DNA of 64,000 nucleotides from Scalindua sp964584595. GTDB lineage: Bacteria > Planctomycetota > Brocadiia > Brocadiales > Scalinduaceae. Shown here piece after piece: positions 35,543-42,961 of the stretch (the stretch's first letter is position 1; each line of letters opens with the position of its first letter). Position numbers and translations under genes: made by a program. The notes beneath the pieces were generated by a model, which saw only the letters and a list, made by a program, of their open reading frames with translations, did not search any database and was not told the origin of the DNA. The stretch is from positions 1 to 64,000 of the forward strand of contig CAZPAM010000001.1 of the NCBI GenBank assembly GCA_964584595.1, in the 5' to 3' direction.

Positions 35543-35590
35543 CATCAGGATACACAGGGATATTACTGGTAAAATGTGGTTCGGGGTGGG
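35543..35590 (+). repeat. Dispersed repeat (ATCAGGATACACAGG family), copy 1
   Basis: CATCAGGATACACAGGGATA and the following bases to ATGTGGTT are almost identical to 36650-36696. The first 15 bases recur at 45932, near the antiporter, with a looser match after that. Noncoding. It may be a decayed mobile or structural element. Confidence 0.5.
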
Positions 35591-35611
35591 GTGTTTTACT
35601 AAACACCTTTT
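35590..35611 (+). terminator. Terminator after transglutaminase-like paralogue A
   Basis: GGTGTTT-TACT-AAACACC followed by TTTT; 7-bp perfect stem about 85 bases after the paralogue A stop. Confidence 0.6.
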
Positions 35612-35798
35612 CAACAACCCTTATTACTTTAAAGGATTTTCGATATTTCTAGATAATACAAGCTCTCTTAGTCCCATATGAACGGATCGTATATCAAACA
35701 ATGGATTATGGATATTTTATAATGCCCCATTTCTTAATCAAGCATAATAGTGTAAAATACTCCTAAACTACACATGCTTACTTAATGGGGTGCAGTAT

Positions 35799-35834
35799 AT
35801 GATTGTACCTGACGAGAGTTCAATGTTATATTGA
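35799..35834 (+). CDS. Short upstream ORF (11 residues) before paralogue B
   Basis: Encodes MIVPDESSMLY, stops 12 bases before the paralogue B ATG, and parallels the short ORF before paralogue A. Too short to support by itself; recorded because of the parallel position and matching flanks. Confidence 0.2.
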   Translation: MIVPDESSMLY

Positions 35835-35846
35835 GAACAAGAAATC

Positions 35847-36578
35847 ATGAAAAAAAGATATTTGGTACTAATCTTTATTTTTCTCTTATTCTTGTGTTCG
35901 CTTGCCTTGCTTAATAAAGAGGTAACCATGCTTCAGGGGGTTGGTTCTAAAGTTTCAAGAATTACCTTGCCCCTATACCTTAAGATATTAAACTTTTATG
36001 ACCGCCATTTTAATTATAAATGGCTGGCAAATCAAATCACTGGTCACCTAGACACAAAGGAGGATAAAATCCTTCGACTGTTTCATTGGACTTACGAAAC
36101 CATCAAGCCTCAACCAGAAAGTTTACCCGTAATGGACAGCCATGTCTGGGACGTCTATATTCGTGGTTATGGTAACAGCGCAAACTTTCATGATTTATTT
36201 TCTACGCTTTGCAATTATATCGGTGCAGACGCATTCTTCACCACATTAGACAGTAAAGATACAGATAGTAACTTAGATCTATCTTTTGTTCGAATCAAAA
36301 GGGGATGGGTTATGTTTGACCCTTATAATGGAATCTATTTTAGAAATAATACAGGAGACTTGACCACGATCGAAGAAATGAACGAACAAGGCTGGCATAT
36401 TGTGAAATTAGCACAAACAGATATTTCAGAAGCCTACTACAAAAAATACTTCGAAAACTTGCCAAATATTGAAAAAATTGGCTCTAGACTTTTAAGAGCC
36501 AACACCCAATCACCCATCAACCGCCTAAGATTTCAATTACATAGATGGTTCTCTGGCAAGGCACCCTTATTAGAATGA
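35847..36578 (+). CDS. Membrane-anchored transglutaminase-like protein, paralogue B (triad lost)
   Basis: 243 residues, collinear with paralogue A and identical over long stretches (LANQITGHLDTKEDKILRLF, LLRANTQSPINRL). At the three triad positions it has Ser111 (GNSANFHDLF), Asn142 (SNLDLSF) and Asp158 (VMFDPYNG), so both Cys and His are missing. A catalytic role is therefore very unlikely. An N-terminal anchor helix is retained. The two genes clearly arose by a local duplication that also copied flanking noncoding DNA. Confidence 0.55.
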   Translation: MKKRYLVLIFIFLLFLCSLALLNKEVTMLQGVGSKVSRITLPLYLKILNFYDRHFNYKWLANQITGHLDTKEDKILRLFHWTYETIKPQPESLPVMDSHVWDVYIRGYGNSANFHDLFSTLCNYIGADAFFTTLDSKDTDSNLDLSFVRIKRGWVMFDPYNGIYFRNNTGDLTTIEEMNEQGWHIVKLAQTDISEAYYKKYFENLPNIEKIGSRLLRANTQSPINRLRFQLHRWFSGKAPLLE

Positions 36579-36649
36579 TCCAAGCTTGGTAATCACTTTT
36601 GTCCTGTAAACCTGTAGAAATAGTTTACGCTTTATATGTGAAAGCTCTG

Positions 36650-36696
36650 CATCAGGATACACAGGGATATTACTGGTAAGATGTGGTTTGGAGTGG
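36650..36696 (+). repeat. Dispersed repeat (ATCAGGATACACAGG family), copy 2
   Basis: Near-identical to 35543-35590, lying at the same relative place after paralogue B as copy 1 does after paralogue A. This supports a duplication unit that includes the gene and its downstream DNA. Confidence 0.55.
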
Positions 36697-36709
36697 ATAA
36701 AGATTAATC

Positions 36710-36906
36710 TCAATCCATAAAATTGCACAAGTATGTGTTTTCTAACCATGGTTCATTTTTATATTTTGTCTCGTAGTGAGCCATAATGTTTCTAACAAGG
36801 TCTTTTGCCTGGAACCACAGCCGAATTTATTTCCGGGTAGGAAAGGCGTCCCCCTAGGTTTCTTCTTCTTTGGCTCACTGTTTTCTTGATTTTCTAATTT
36901 GCTCAT
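36710..36906 (-). pseudogene. Frameshifted small DUF5681-like gene
   Basis: The start at 36906 has a strong AAGGAGG. It encodes a Lys-rich beginning and GTPFLPGNKFGCGSRQK, resembling the PFxPGNxxGxGR start of DUF5681-type proteins carried by mobile elements. In the starting frame it stops at 36742. A shift of one frame near 36825 continues into plausible coding sequence (LVRNIMAHYETKYKNEPWLE), ending at 36710. This looks like a single frameshift, from decay or a sequencing error. The rest of 36579-37319 holds repeat copy 2, the right tRNA-repeat and no other gene. Confidence 0.45.
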
Positions 36907-37115
36907 TTATGTTTTCCTCCTTATGTATACAGGATTATGCAAAGTGTATTTTCTTACAATGTAAGGGCAAATTTCAGATGTCCAAAAAGTATCCATGATA
37001 GTTAAAGATGGCCATTCTTTTCAACTATTACCAGTTGTTTTCAACAGCACTTATACCCTGCTATAACAACAAGATACTTGCAAATAATAAACTTAACCAA
37101 AAACCTGTCAGAGAA

Positions 37116-37233
37116 CTCATAACCCGGAGGTCGCAGGTTCAAATCCTGTCCCCGCTACCACATCATGAAAGGGCTTAGAAATTTGCTCTAAGCCCTTTTT
37201 TATTAGCTTTAAAGATTTGATTGTAATCTCACT
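37116..37233 (+). repeat. 118-bp direct repeat, right copy (tRNA-fMet 3' half plus terminator)
   Basis: Matches 33417-33534 with three substitutions. Bases 37116-37160 are the 3' half of tRNA-fMet from the anticodon to CCA. The 5' half and promoter are absent, so it is not a functional tRNA. The hairpin terminator copy is at 37168-37201. It defines the right end of a 3.7-kb segment. Confidence 0.9.
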
Positions 37234-37319
37234 GAATTGTAAGTAATATTAAAATGTTACGGTCTCTTGTAAACTTTTCCATTAGTTTTCGATAAACTCT
37301 AATTTCGTTATTTGATACT

Positions 37320-38471
37320 ATGCGCACTGGCTTCAAAACCACGTTAGTCGTTACCACTGCAGGGATAGTCACTTTAATTGCTGTTTGGATCATTCCTATA
37401 CCATTCCGTATGGTAGAATGGTTTGTTGATCAGCATTATGATTATTATCTCAAACCTAAAGAATTAGTAAACAAAGAACATTCTGGAATTAAACAAATAT
37501 TTATGGGAGTTGCAGAACTTAAGCTGCGATCAGATTGGCGACGCCAATTCGTGAAGCGAATACAACCTGAAATTAATTCTGAAGTGGATGCCATTCAGAT
37601 AGTAACCCAAAGAATTGATAGCATTATGATTAGTGGATATGAATTAGACCACTTACCTATTTATCAAACTACCTTCCCTAATATCATAAGAGGATATGGC
37701 TGGTGCGATCAAGTCAATTCAGCGGTTGCTTTCACTTTACACGAAATTATAGATGGAGTGGAGGCGTATGCTCTAGCTGATCCAGAAACAGGTATATCAA
37801 ATCATACCTGTGCACGAGTTAATTCTGCAACCCTTGGAGTTGTCTATATAGATGCTTGGCTAAAAGATATTAGGTATTTTGGATTTGAAGATTCGTTGAC
37901 TGAAAAAGGGAAGCAGATTATCCCTCGCCACAGAGACATTCGTCAATATAACAGAGCTCAAGGGATTCCCCTTCCTTGTGAGGCACGTTTTTATCCATCT
38001 GGTTATGTTTTTAATAAATATACTTTCTCTTACCAATTTAAAAGCGCTTTAGGCCGATTCTGGGTTGCTATCTCCTCCATTGATTGGTTGTTGAATAAAG
38101 CTGCTGAAACTGTTGAAACTGAAGCCGTAGAAACTGTTAAAACTGTTGAAACTGTTGAAGCTGTTGAAACTGTTGAAGCTGTTAAAACTATTGAAGCTGA
38201 AACTGTTAATACTGTTAATGCCGTTGAAGCTGTAGAAACTGTTAAAACTGAAGCTCTACGTCTCGCCGCCACAGCCCTCCAAATCGATTCGGCCAAACGC
38301 ATTAATGAGGCAACAATTGAGCAGCAAAAAATATTTGTAAAAGCACGTCTATATCACTTATATGGAAAAGAAGTTGTTGCCAAAAATCTTTACAAAACCC
38401 TTATGGAATGTGATCATGACATTGGTAAAGTTTCCCGTATTTTTTATAAACGCCTTTCCAATGCAAATTAA
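37320..38471 (+). CDS. Membrane-anchored transglutaminase-like protein with Cys-His-Asp triad and Thr-Val-Glu repeat
   Basis: 383 residues. An N-terminal membrane anchor (~8-28) precedes a transglutaminase-like domain with candidate triad Cys129 (GYGWCDQVN), His162 (SNHTCARV) and Asp178 (VYIDAWL). Residues ~263-311 are a low-complexity repeat of TVE/AVE/TVK units encoded by a minisatellite. A charged C-terminal helical part follows. Proteins of this superfamily act as Cys peptidases, transferases or inactive binders. It begins 86 bases after the right tRNA-repeat. Paralogues A and B share its triad spacing but not its Cys. Exact function unknown. Confidence 0.65.
   Translation: MRTGFKTTLVVTTAGIVTLIAVWIIPIPFRMVEWFVDQHYDYYLKPKELVNKEHSGIKQIFMGVAELKLRSDWRRQFVKRIQPEINSEVDAIQIVTQRIDSIMISGYELDHLPIYQTTFPNIIRGYGWCDQVNSAVAFTLHEIIDGVEAYALADPETGISNHTCARVNSATLGVVYIDAWLKDIRYFGFEDSLTEKGKQIIPRHRDIRQYNRAQGIPLPCEARFYPSGYVFNKYTFSYQFKSALGRFWVAISSIDWLLNKAAETVETEAVETVKTVETVEAVETVEAVKTIEAETVNTVNAVEAVETVKTEALRLAATALQIDSAKRINEATIEQQKIFVKARLYHLYGKEVVAKNLYKTLMECDHDIGKVSRIFYKRLSNAN
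38106..38252 (+). repeat. In-frame minisatellite (Glu/Val/Thr/Ala codons)
   Basis: Tandem units built on ACTGTTGAA and GCTGTTGAA (9 bases; often 18 as ACTGTTGAAGCTGTTGAA) with scattered substitutions, about 16 units, always in frame. It codes a rod-like or disordered linker and is a likely site of length variation by slippage. Confidence 0.8.
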
Positions 38472-38832
38472 GGGTTGCAGCTATTCAAAAACATTCATTC
38501 CCAGAAAAACCATTCATCACCCCTAAATCCATAAACACTTAGTAGCTTTTTCATATTTTTCTAAAGAATATGGTTCAACTTCTTTTGATACTTGGGCAAT
38601 AATCCCCAAGTATTACCCATAGTTATTCTTCTTTTTGCCATACTCTATCTATACGCAAAATATACTGTTTTCATTGTGTATTGACAGACCAGCACTTAGG
38701 CATGGGATTAAAAGATTATTAAAAAATACATAATTGGCATAATGTGTGCGAACAATAAAACTGACTAAACAGTATTATCATCTTAAAAAACTTACAAATA
38801 GCTGCTTAATAATTCTGAAGGGAGGCAGAAAA
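38472..38832. other. 361-base stretch without an evident gene
   Basis: Contains a 9-bp hairpin (ATACTTGGG / CCCAAGTAT, 38588-38613), a possible terminator for the upstream gene. It also holds the first copy of a block reading TTTTTCTAAAGAATAT near 38555-38575, which recurs near 39395 and 39765. The end carries GGAGG (38821-38825) for the microprotein gene. Confidence 0.5.
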
Positions 38833-39000
38833 ATGAGCGTGTATAGTGTAAGTAAAAAAAGAAAATTAGTAAGGCGTAGTAAGAAAGATTCTTTTGTGCA
38901 TAATTTGTTCAAAGACGTATGGTTTTATGGTTTCTTTGTCATACTCACTTTTTCGACTATGGCATTAATAAAGTTCTTGTATTCAACATTTGTCGAATAG
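38833..39000 (+). CDS. Basic single-span microprotein, copy 1
   Basis: 55 residues. The true start is 38833, seven bases after GGAGG; an upstream in-frame ATG at 38746 has no such site. The sequence has a strongly basic N-terminus (KKRKLVRRSKKD), then LFKDVWFYGFFVILTFSTMA and a short tail. It is predicted as one membrane helix with the basic end in the cytoplasm. Two related copies follow (39029, 39863). No family recognised; the small size and composition recall type I toxin or regulatory membrane peptides, but nothing proves that. Confidence 0.55.
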   Translation: MSVYSVSKKRKLVRRSKKDSFVHNLFKDVWFYGFFVILTFSTMALIKFLYSTFVE

Positions 39001-39028
39001 AACTATTAGTAATTATGGGGGCAAAAAA

Positions 39029-39198
39029 ATGAACGATTATTTAGTGTAAGAAACGAAAGAAAATTAGTAAGACATAGTAAGAAAAAGTTTTTTATGCGTA
39101 ATTTGTACGAAGAGGTCAGGTTTTATGGGTTCATTGTCATACTCAGTTTCTTGGCTGTGGCATTAGTAAATTTCGTGAAAGCAACATTTAGCGAATAG
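39029..39198 (+). pseudogene. Basic single-span microprotein, copy 2 (frameshifted)
   Basis: Clearly homologous to copy 1 at DNA and protein level (RKLVRHSKKKFFMRNLYEEV, then RFYGFIVILSFLAVALVNF). Two extra bases after the aligned ATG at 39029 put the start out of frame, with a stop after six codons. No in-frame ATG, GTG or TTG exists upstream. The leader GGGGGCAAAAAA is conserved with copy 1. It is either dead or read from an internal ATG. Confidence 0.5.
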
Positions 39199-39473
39199 AA
39201 CTATTGGGTGTGCAAGGTTACACTTAGTCTCGCAATACCTCCCCCACAGGAATACTAGATGTTTAATAAACCTTGCGCACCTGCTTTTCCTTAACAAATC
39301 TCCGCACACATATCCTCAGCGTGTTCTCCTGTGGGCCTGGCGCAAGCTCAAAACCCTTCATCACTCCTAATCCCATCAACGCTTAAAAGTTTTTTCATAT
39401 TTTTCTAAAGAATATAGCTCAACTGCCGACAATATATGTTTAAGGGAAAGCCTATTATTTAGAAGGGTATAAA

Positions 39474-39623
39474 ATGATTGAAAAGAAAGTAACATCTGAA
39501 CACTGCCTTGAAACTGTCAAAAAGCGTATTCAGTTCTTGGAAGCTAACGACCCTAACAATGTAACCCTTAAACTACTGAAGCAGCAGATTCCAACCAACG
39601 TATCAGAAAAAGTTAGAGGTTAA
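39474..39623 (+). CDS. 49-residue helical small protein
   Basis: An ORF with AAGGG six bases before its ATG, encoding MIEKKVTSEHCLETVKKRIQ and LKLLKQQIPTNVSEK among others. Predicted as two amphipathic helices, soluble, one Cys. It is followed by a strong terminator at 39709. No family recognised. The coding reading is supported by the ribosome-binding site, codon composition and the terminator. Confidence 0.5.
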   Translation: MIEKKVTSEHCLETVKKRIQFLEANDPNNVTLKLLKQQIPTNVSEKVRG

Positions 39624-39708
39624 ACAATTGGTTGTGCATGGTTACTCCCGACCTCAGAATTTCTCTTCAAGGGATGCTAGTCATTGAAATAACCTTGCGC
39701 AGTATATT

Positions 39709-39754
39709 GCCTCGTTAACAATTGCCTAATCCCATTGTTAACGAGGCTTTTTTT
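39709..39754 (+). terminator. Strong Rho-independent terminator
   Basis: Perfect 14-bp stem GCCTCGTTAACAAT / ATTGTTAACGAGGC with an 11-base loop, followed by TTTTTTT. It lies 85 bases after the 49-residue ORF, supporting real transcription in this otherwise degraded region. Confidence 0.85.
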
Positions 39755-39862
39755 ATTCATACAGGATTTTCTAAAGAATATAGCTCAACTACCGATAACT
39801 TAGAGTAGAGAACTTTACTCAAGATGTACACGGAATACGCAACTTATCTAAAGAAAATACAA

Positions 39863-40000
39863 ATGAATAAAAGAAAATCAGTAAGGCGTAGTAAGAAAAA
39901 ACATTTTGCACGTGCTTTGTACAAAGAGGCCAGGTTTTATGTGTTCATAATCATACTCGGTTTTCTCAACAATCTTCTCTTTTTCTATAATGCTTTTTGA
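39863..40000 (+). CDS. Basic single-span microprotein, copy 3
   Basis: 45 residues: MNKRKSVRRSKKKHFARALY then KEARFYVFIIILGFLNNLLF and a short end. Aligns with copies 1 and 2 over the RRSKK and membrane segments, and has a divergent C-terminus. No clear ribosome-binding site. Part of the tandemly duplicated 38.8-40.1 kb array. Confidence 0.4.
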   Translation: MNKRKSVRRSKKKHFARALYKEARFYVFIIILGFLNNLLFFYNAF

Positions 40001-40482
40001 TATTATCGTCTCGTAATACTTCCACAATGATGCTGGTTATTGAAATAAACCTGCTACCTGTTTTTTGCTTTACAAACCTCTCAACACACATATCCCTCAA
40101 CGTGCTCTCCTGTGGGCCAAGCCACAGGCTCAAAACCCTTGTCAGTGTTGAGTCGGAGGTCGCAGTTTTAAATTCTTTCCTCGTTACTCACTGCTAGATA
40201 AGAACTTGGGGTAATCCCCTGAGTCCTTTTTCTTTGACTGGTATCCAAAAACATTCATTCCTATGAAATCTTTATCACCTCTTTAATTGGTATTTTCTTA
40301 TAGCTCAAGTTTTACTTGCTTTTTCCATAATACTGAATAAAATGAAATGGATACAATTTAGAAAATGCGTACTCTAAAATATGTCATTACTACATGTTGT
40401 CTGCCAAATCATTTTCTTAAGGAAGACAGCTTAAAGATGACAACCTATCGACAAAACCATTACGAAAGGAGAATATTTAAGG
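40001..40482. other. 482-base stretch: decayed repeat blocks and third tRNA-fMet fragment
   Basis: Bases 40012-40140 resemble 39236-39360 (shared CTCCTGTGGGCC, GGCTCAAAACCCTT-like blocks). Bases 40151-40190 match the tRNA-fMet 3' half (CGGAGGTCGCAG exact, then about two thirds identity, mostly C-to-T changes). A T-rich hairpin remnant (GGGGTAATCCCC) follows where the other copies have their terminator. A weak promoter (TTGCTT-16-TAAAAT, 40316-40343) may serve the thioredoxin gene. Confidence 0.6.
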
Positions 40483-40812
40483 ATGTCAAACTTAACGGCA
40501 GTCACTAGTGAAGATTTTGAGCAATCTGTCATTCAAGCTGGGTCACCCGTCCTGGTAGACTTTTATGCAGATTGGTGTGGCCCATGCAAGACACAAGCTC
40601 CTATACTGGATGAATTGGCTCAGGAATTCGATGGAAAGGTCAAGTTTGCAAAAGTAGATATAGATGTAGAAGAGAACAAAGATCTTGCAGTAAAATATGG
40701 TGTTATGTCTGTGCCCACCCTCATAATCTTCGGTAATGGCGAAGTAAAGGAAACTTTGGTAGGAGTAACAAGCAAGAGCAAACTTCAACAAAAACTTGAA
40801 CAGCTCTTATAA
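40483..40812 (+). CDS. trxA: Thioredoxin
   Basis: 109 residues with the classic active site DWCGPCKT, VDFYADWCGPC, YGVMSVPTLIIFGNGE (cis-Pro) and a C-terminal helix. No signal peptide, so it is a cytoplasmic dithiol carrier. It is the first gene of a redox cassette: thioredoxin, CcdA, desulforedoxin and a NifS-like protein. Cytoplasmic thioredoxin is the electron donor for CcdA/DsbD-type membrane relays, which fits the gene order. Confidence 0.95.
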   Translation: MSNLTAVTSEDFEQSVIQAGSPVLVDFYADWCGPCKTQAPILDELAQEFDGKVKFAKVDIDVEENKDLAVKYGVMSVPTLIIFGNGEVKETLVGVTSKSKLQQKLEQLL

Positions 40813-40825
40813 TTAAGAGAATAGT

Positions 40826-41533
40826 ATGGATGGATTTCTACAAGGTCTAGATGGATACCTAGCTGCGTCGCCCATTCTGGCTTTTATAGCAGTTTTCCTG
40901 GGAGGTGTGCTCACCAGTTTTACGCCATGTGTGTACCCGATGATACCTATAACGATCGCTTATATAGGAGGCCGCAGTGGTGATTCCAAGCTGAAGGGCT
41001 TTTCCCTCTCTCTCTTTTATGTATTAGGAATGGCAGTTACGTATGCCGCACTGGGAGCGTTTGCGGCCTTGACCGGACAGTTCTTTGGTTCAGCCAGCAC
41101 AAACCCCATACTTTACATTGTTGTAGCCAATATCTTTATCTTTCTAGGTTTGTCAATGTTGGATGCCTTTACACTGCCAATTCCCTCTTTTTTAGCAAGC
41201 AGGCAACCAGGGAAAAAAGCTGGTGGGCGTATCGGTGCATTTCTGGTAGGACTTCTTGCAGGAACTGTTGCCGCACCATGCACAGCGCCTGTACTTGGTG
41301 TTGTCCTGACTTATGTTGCGGCAAAACAAAATGTTGCTTACGGTGTAGGCCTACTTTTTGTTTTTTCTATAGGGCTGGGGACACTCTTAATAATTGTAGG
41401 AACGTTTGCTGGTTTGATGGCAAGTTTGCCAAAGACCGGAAATTGGAGTATAATTATCAAGAAATTCTTTGGCTGGCTAATGATAGCAGCAGGAGAATAT
41501 TTCCTGATAACTGCTGGAAAATTATTAGTATAA
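40826..41533 (+). CDS. ccdA: CcdA/DsbD-type thiol-disulfide membrane transporter
   Basis: 235 residues, six membrane helices. The two redox cysteines are Cys35 (FTPCVYPMIP) and Cys152 (VAAPCTAPVLG), as in CcdA and the central domain of DsbD. It moves electrons from cytoplasmic thioredoxin to the outside, keeping apocytochrome c cysteines or other thiols reduced. It lies 13 bases after thioredoxin. A role in cytochrome c maturation is likely in an organism with multihaem proteins (such as the one at 20448), but this is inferred. Confidence 0.92.
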   Translation: MDGFLQGLDGYLAASPILAFIAVFLGGVLTSFTPCVYPMIPITIAYIGGRSGDSKLKGFSLSLFYVLGMAVTYAALGAFAALTGQFFGSASTNPILYIVVANIFIFLGLSMLDAFTLPIPSFLASRQPGKKAGGRIGAFLVGLLAGTVAAPCTAPVLGVVLTYVAAKQNVAYGVGLLFVFSIGLGTLLIIVGTFAGLMASLPKTGNWSIIIKKFFGWLMIAAGEYFLITAGKLLV

Positions 41534-41561
41534 TTAATGGTAGAAAAATGGAGGAGAAAAG

Positions 41562-41681
41562 ATGACAACTGAAGCCAACGAAGTTTATGAGTGTGATATA
41601 TGTGGTGCAATAGTTGAGGTAAAAGAAGGCGGTGCCGGCACCTTAGAGTGTTGCGGACAGCCAATGACTTTACAGGACTAA
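41562..41681 (+). CDS. Free-standing desulforedoxin-like protein
   Basis: 39 residues with the desulforedoxin pattern: YECDICGAIVEVKEGG, then TLECCGQPM. Cys11, Cys14, Cys30 and Cys31 would form an Fe(Cys)4 centre. GGAGGAG stands just before the ATG. The same module normally forms the N-terminus of desulfoferrodoxin (superoxide reductase); here it is alone, as in Desulfovibrio gigas desulforedoxin. It lies between ccdA and the NifS-like gene and likely acts as a small electron carrier. Confidence 0.85.
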   Translation: MTTEANEVYECDICGAIVEVKEGGAGTLECCGQPMTLQD

Positions 41682-41776
41682 CACTTTTAATTTACTTAAT
41701 CATGGAAGTACGAGATATATAAATATCACGAAGATTAAGATTTGATAATACTGGAGACCACAGAAGGGAACTTACA

Positions 41777-42961
41777 ATGCGCAAAGTTTATATGGATCAC
41801 ATGTCTACGACACCTACTGATCCAAGAGTAGTAGAAGAAATGTTACCTTTTTTTACAGAGAATTTTGGTAACCCATCTTCCCACCTTCATTCATATGGAC
41901 TCAAGGCTAAAAAAGCCGTTGACGAGTCAAGGGCAAAGGTCGCTGACCTGATTAATGCCAAACCTGAAGAGATAATCTTTACCTTTACGGGAAGCGAAGC
42001 AAATAATCTGGCTTTAAGGGGTTTGGCCCTCGCAAATAGAGACAGAGGAAAACACATAATTATTTCGGAAGTTGAACATTACTCAATTTTATACACTGCA
42101 CGAGAACTGGAGAAAGATGGTTTCAGGGTTTCATATATAAAGGTAAACGAAGATGGCCTGATAGACCCTGAAGATGTTGCCAAAGCCATAAACGAGGATA
42201 CGTTCCTTGTTTCAATTATGCATGCAAATAATGAGATAGGAGTAATCCAGCCTATTGAGGAAATAGGAAAGATAACGAAGGAAAAGGGTATTATATTCCA
42301 TACCGATGCCGTTGCAACGGCAGGAGTTATTCCTGTGGACGTTCTGGAACTTGGCGCAGATTCATTGACTCTGACATCGCACACATTTTACGGCCCAAAA
42401 GGCATTGCAGCCCTGTATGTAAAAGAGGGAACTGAAATTGTTTCCATCATTAAAGGCGGCGCACAGGAAGGCGGCTTGAGGCCGGGTACAGATAACATAC
42501 CGGCGATTGTAGGAATGGGCAAGGCAGCTGAGCTTGCCAAAACCGAAATGACATCAAGGATAGAACATCTTACTCCGCTTCGTGATAAAATCATAAAAGC
42601 ACTTCCTGATACAGTCAAATACCTGCATTTTACAGGACACTTGACACAGAGGCTTCCCGGGCATGTGAGCTTCTGGATATCTTTTGCTGAAGGCGAATCA
42701 CTCGTCCTGTTCCTAAATTACAATGGTATAGCTATCGCCAGCGGTTCTGCCTGCAGCTCGCCTGACCTACAGGCATCTCATGTACTTACGGCTATTGGAG
42801 TACCACCAGACGTATGCCATGGCTCAATTACCGTCAGTCTTGGAAAAGATAATTCGGAAGAAGACGTTGATTATTTCCTGGAGACACTTCCCAAGGTAAT
42901 TAACAAATGCTGGCAGATGTCACCCCTCTATGAAGACGAATTAAAGAAACAGCAAGCCTAG
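41777..42961 (+). CDS. NifS/IscS-like cysteine desulfurase homologue lacking the PLP lysine
   Basis: 394 residues with the NifS/IscS layout: VYMDHMSTTPTDPRV, TFTGSEANNLALRG, MHANNEIGVIQP, FHTDAVATAG, RPGTDNIPAIVG, and the catalytic Cys loop ASGSACSS with Cys326. The PLP Schiff-base lysine of the family (SxHKxxGPKG) is replaced: the text reads TSHTFYGPKG, with Thr203 coded by ACA at 42383-42385. The Gln of HTDAVQ is also Ala180. Normal desulfurase chemistry should be impaired. It could be a pseudo-enzyme, a sulfur carrier, or a sequence error (AAA/ACA). Last gene of the thioredoxin cassette. Confidence 0.85.
   Translation: MRKVYMDHMSTTPTDPRVVEEMLPFFTENFGNPSSHLHSYGLKAKKAVDESRAKVADLINAKPEEIIFTFTGSEANNLALRGLALANRDRGKHIIISEVEHYSILYTARELEKDGFRVSYIKVNEDGLIDPEDVAKAINEDTFLVSIMHANNEIGVIQPIEEIGKITKEKGIIFHTDAVATAGVIPVDVLELGADSLTLTSHTFYGPKGIAALYVKEGTEIVSIIKGGAQEGGLRPGTDNIPAIVGMGKAAELAKTEMTSRIEHLTPLRDKIIKALPDTVKYLHFTGHLTQRLPGHVSFWISFAEGESLVLFLNYNGIAIASGSACSSPDLQASHVLTAIGVPPDVCHGSITVSLGKDNSEEDVDYFLETLPKVINKCWQMSPLYEDELKKQQA

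Larger units (their letters stand above)
35505..35846. other. 342-base intergenic stretch between paralogues A and B
   Basis: No substantial gene. It holds a terminator (35590-35611), a block at 35543-35590 repeated after paralogue B (36650-36696), and an imperfect inverted repeat (arms 35725-35745 and 35774-35790, sharing CCCCATT and AAGCAT ends). A TATAAT-like AT-rich stretch and a short upstream ORF at 35799-35834 precede paralogue B. Confidence 0.6.

Noticed and set aside
37116..37160. A second tRNA-fMet gene
   Set aside because: Only the 3' half from the anticodon is present; no 5' half and no promoter.
38030..38302. 90-codon minus-strand frame over the minisatellite
   Set aside because: It is the antisense shadow of the in-frame repeat. 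No ribosome-binding site, and the composition mirrors the plus-strand repeat.
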